Source: Bacillus sp. FSL H8-0547 (GTDB taxonomy: Bacteria > Bacillota > Bacilli > Bacillales > Bacillaceae). From it: a stretch of DNA of 64,000 nucleotides. The first letter of the stretch is position 1. Every line of letters begins with the position of its first letter. The stretch is taken from assembly GCA_038002745.1 (NCBI GenBank), contig JBBODD010000001.1, positions 310,001-374,000 on the forward strand. Reading direction: 5' to 3'. The translations under genes and the position numbers were made by a program. A model generated the notes under the pieces. It saw nothing but the letters and a program-made list of their open reading frames with translations. It had not been told where the DNA came from and did not search any database. Below, in pieces: positions 62,778 through 64,000 of the stretch.

Positions 62778-63236
62778 TCATGCCTGAAGTCTTTTTTCAG
62801 AAGCTGCCTGGAAATCCGGTTCCGCTTTAACCACATATGTATCTGCCATCATATCGTGCAGGGCTCGTTTTCTGTCCGTAAAAGCAGCCATGATGTAGCC
62901 AACATAAAAAATACTGCTTACTATGTATCCGAGGTATCTGATCCACGATTGACCCATGGAAATTTTCCCTCCGGAATCGTTAACGACTTTCAGCCCCAGC
63001 ATCTTTTTTCCAAGCGTTCCCTGAAAGGAGGTTGCCGGCATCATTCCAAAGTACAGGATTGTTCCTATTAATAGTACAAGAGTTAAAAACCCTACTAATG
63101 CTGGAAGGACCCCTTCTGTTTCTCCAGATACCATTAAAAAAATGATGGGAACGAAAAAAATGACGTTCGTTATCAGCCCATCGATCGTTGCGGCGGCAAA
63201 CCGAATCCAGAATCCTGCAGGTCTTTGTTCATTCAT
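62778..63236 (-). CDS. RDD-family membrane protein
   Basis: A 152-residue membrane protein with three hydrophobic helices. The RDD signature residues are present: PAGFWIRFAAATIDGLI near the start and TLGKKMLGLKVV before the third helix; RKRALHDMMADTYVV ends the domain. The ATG at 63236 has AAGAGG about ten bases upstream; an ATG at 63242 is too close. Function of the family is mostly unknown. Confidence 0.8.
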   Translation of the reverse strand: MNEQRPAGFWIRFAAATIDGLITNVIFFVPIIFLMVSGETEGVLPALVGFLTLVLLIGTILYFGMMPATSFQGTLGKKMLGLKVVNDSGGKISMGQSWIRYLGYIVSSIFYVGYIMAAFTDRKRALHDMMADTYVVKAEPDFQAASEKRLQA

Positions 63237-63337
63237 CAACATCAATCCTCTTTCACGTTTATTTTTCTTGAATCTGGAAATCTTTTACCCTTATTTCCCA
63301 TTTAATAAACAGACTATTTACCTATTCATTTAGAACA

Positions 63338-63367
63338 TAAAAAAACAGCTGCCAGAAGCAGCTGTTT
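63338..63367 (-). terminator. Terminator of the DDAH-like gene
   Basis: Stem AAACAGCTGC / GCAGCTGTTT with a 5-base loop, followed by TTTTTTT on the minus strand. Confidence 0.85.
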
Positions 63368-63370
63368 CAA

Positions 63371-64000
63371 TCATACCGTTCTTAAGATGGGCATCGTACA
63401 GCATCTGAACGAGCCGCCCGATTTTATAATTTCGGAGATGTCCACTTCGATGACATTAAATCCCTTTTCCCTCAGCCTGCTGTTTACTTCCTTGTTGACT
63501 GGAAGACTGATAACGGTTCTGTTTCCAATAGAAAGGACATTTGTTCCCATTGTAAATTGTTCAGATTCATTTATTTCAATCAGCGTGTATCTTTCCTTAA
63601 GCATGTTGAGTTCATTTTCTTCAAAAGCTGGTTTGTAAACAAGTGCCTCATTTTCAGAAAGGACATTAAACACGCAGTCGAGATGGAGATATTTTTCTTT
63701 AAAAGGCACTGGTATCACTTGAAACGCCGGCGCTTCCGCCTGGAGTTTTTCGATGGCACTCATGCACGTTCTGCCGCTTACGCCTGCGAAAATGGTTGTG
63801 CAGTCAATGATCACATCACCGCCTTCAATCCGGTGGTCATTAAGGCAAACCATTGGATAGCCCTGAACATCCAGCCATTCTCTGAGCACAGTCTCCTCAC
63901 CTTTTCTAATATCCTGGCCCATTTCGGAAACAAAGACCGTCTTTCCGATCGTAAAGCCTATATCTCTTGTAAAAACCTGCTCTGGATACCGCTCATCAGG
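63371..64000 (-). CDS. ykgA: Dimethylarginine dimethylaminohydrolase-like amidinotransferase-fold protein, YkgA-like (N-terminus beyond window)
   Basis: Partial gene, 209 residues visible; the first codons lie beyond the window end. The frame is open to the edge and reads PDERYPEQVFTRDIGFTIG upstream of an internal ATG at 63922, so that ATG is not the start. The catalytic set of the amidino-hydrolase/transferase fold is present: EGGDV, the catalytic His in KYLHLDCVF and the nucleophile Cys in GGSFRCCTMPI. The pattern is that of DDAH and B. subtilis YkgA. The substrate is unproven. Confidence 0.8.
   Translation of the reverse strand, partial: PDERYPEQVFTRDIGFTIGKTVFVSEMGQDIRKGEETVLREWLDVQGYPMVCLNDHRIEGGDVIIDCTTIFAGVSGRTCMSAIEKLQAEAPAFQVIPVPFKEKYLHLDCVFNVLSENEALVYKPAFEENELNMLKERYTLIEINESEQFTMGTNVLSIGNRTVISLPVNKEVNSRLREKGFNVIEVDISEIIKSGGSFRCCTMPILRTV

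Noticed and set aside
63371-63922. Complete 183-residue gene starting at ATG 63922.
   Set aside because: The frame is open to the window edge and the conserved RDIGFTIGKTVFVSE segment lies upstream of this ATG, so the true start is outside.

Overview
The window looks like chromosomal DNA from a low-to-mid GC, endospore-former-type Bacillaceae (Bacillus/Metabacillus-like; the genus is a guess). Nearly every recognisable protein has its closest familiar relative in Bacillus (YkoGH, NamZ/NagZ/AmiE, MurQRP, NagABR, YhfW, NupC, YdaG, intracellular subtilisin). Shine-Dalgarno sites are strong AGGAGG types, GTG and TTG starts are common, and catabolite (cre-like) sites are present. I see no rRNA, tRNA, prophage, IS element or CRISPR array.

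Layout. 1-5.7 kb: an OmpR-type two-component pair (kinase cut by the window edge), a glycerophosphodiesterase, a GAF-STAS protein, a YitT-type membrane protein, a 45-residue membrane peptide and a GNAT. 6.0-6.4 kb: a tandem palindromic repeat array. 6.4-15.4 kb: a seven-gene minus-strand operon murQ-murR-murP-mupG-amiE-nagZ-namZ for peptidoglycan (MurNAc) recovery, with a cre site and a palindrome at its promoter. 15.5-23 kb: a VWA/TerD pair, an AldA-like aldehyde dehydrogenase, membrane proteins, an intracellular subtilisin, an XRE-TPR regulator and a winged-helix protein. 23.1-27.5 kb: a frameshifted trehalose/sucrose-type PTS EIIBC and a three-gene ABC importer. 28-30.2 kb: an ABC-F ATPase behind a leader with a 44-codon uORF and two intrinsic terminators, which suggests ribosome-mediated attenuation. 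30.2-34 kb: a YhfW-like Rieske flavoprotein, a 16-unit 52-bp palindromic array, a cold-shock protein and a hydrolase.

34.1-39.1 kb: a second amino-sugar operon nagA-nagB-nagR-murQ2-nagP, with NagR-type and cre-like sites at its promoter and a divergent MurQ paralogue inside. 39.2-46 kb: a frameshifted PH-domain gene, small stress-type proteins, a polar amino-acid ABC importer, and YczE and NupC genes whose promoters share a motif and cre sites. 45.7-53.2 kb: an M14 peptidase, a 14-TM MFS exporter and a patatin-like lipase bracketed by two near-identical ~175-bp direct repeats, then an OpuF-type compatible-solute importer with permease and binding protein fused. 53.3-64 kb: a hydrolase, two surface proteins with CWB2 repeats (one a subtilase), an M42 peptidase, a neopullulanase/cyclomaltodextrinase with a LacI regulator and matching 16-bp operators, an RDD protein and a DDAH-type hydrolase cut by the window end.

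The two amino-sugar operons appear to converge on one pathway. Wall fragments are cut outside by NamZ/NagZ/AmiE, or imported as disaccharide and cut inside by MupG. MurQ removes lactate to give GlcNAc-6-P, and NagA/NagB feed this into glycolysis.
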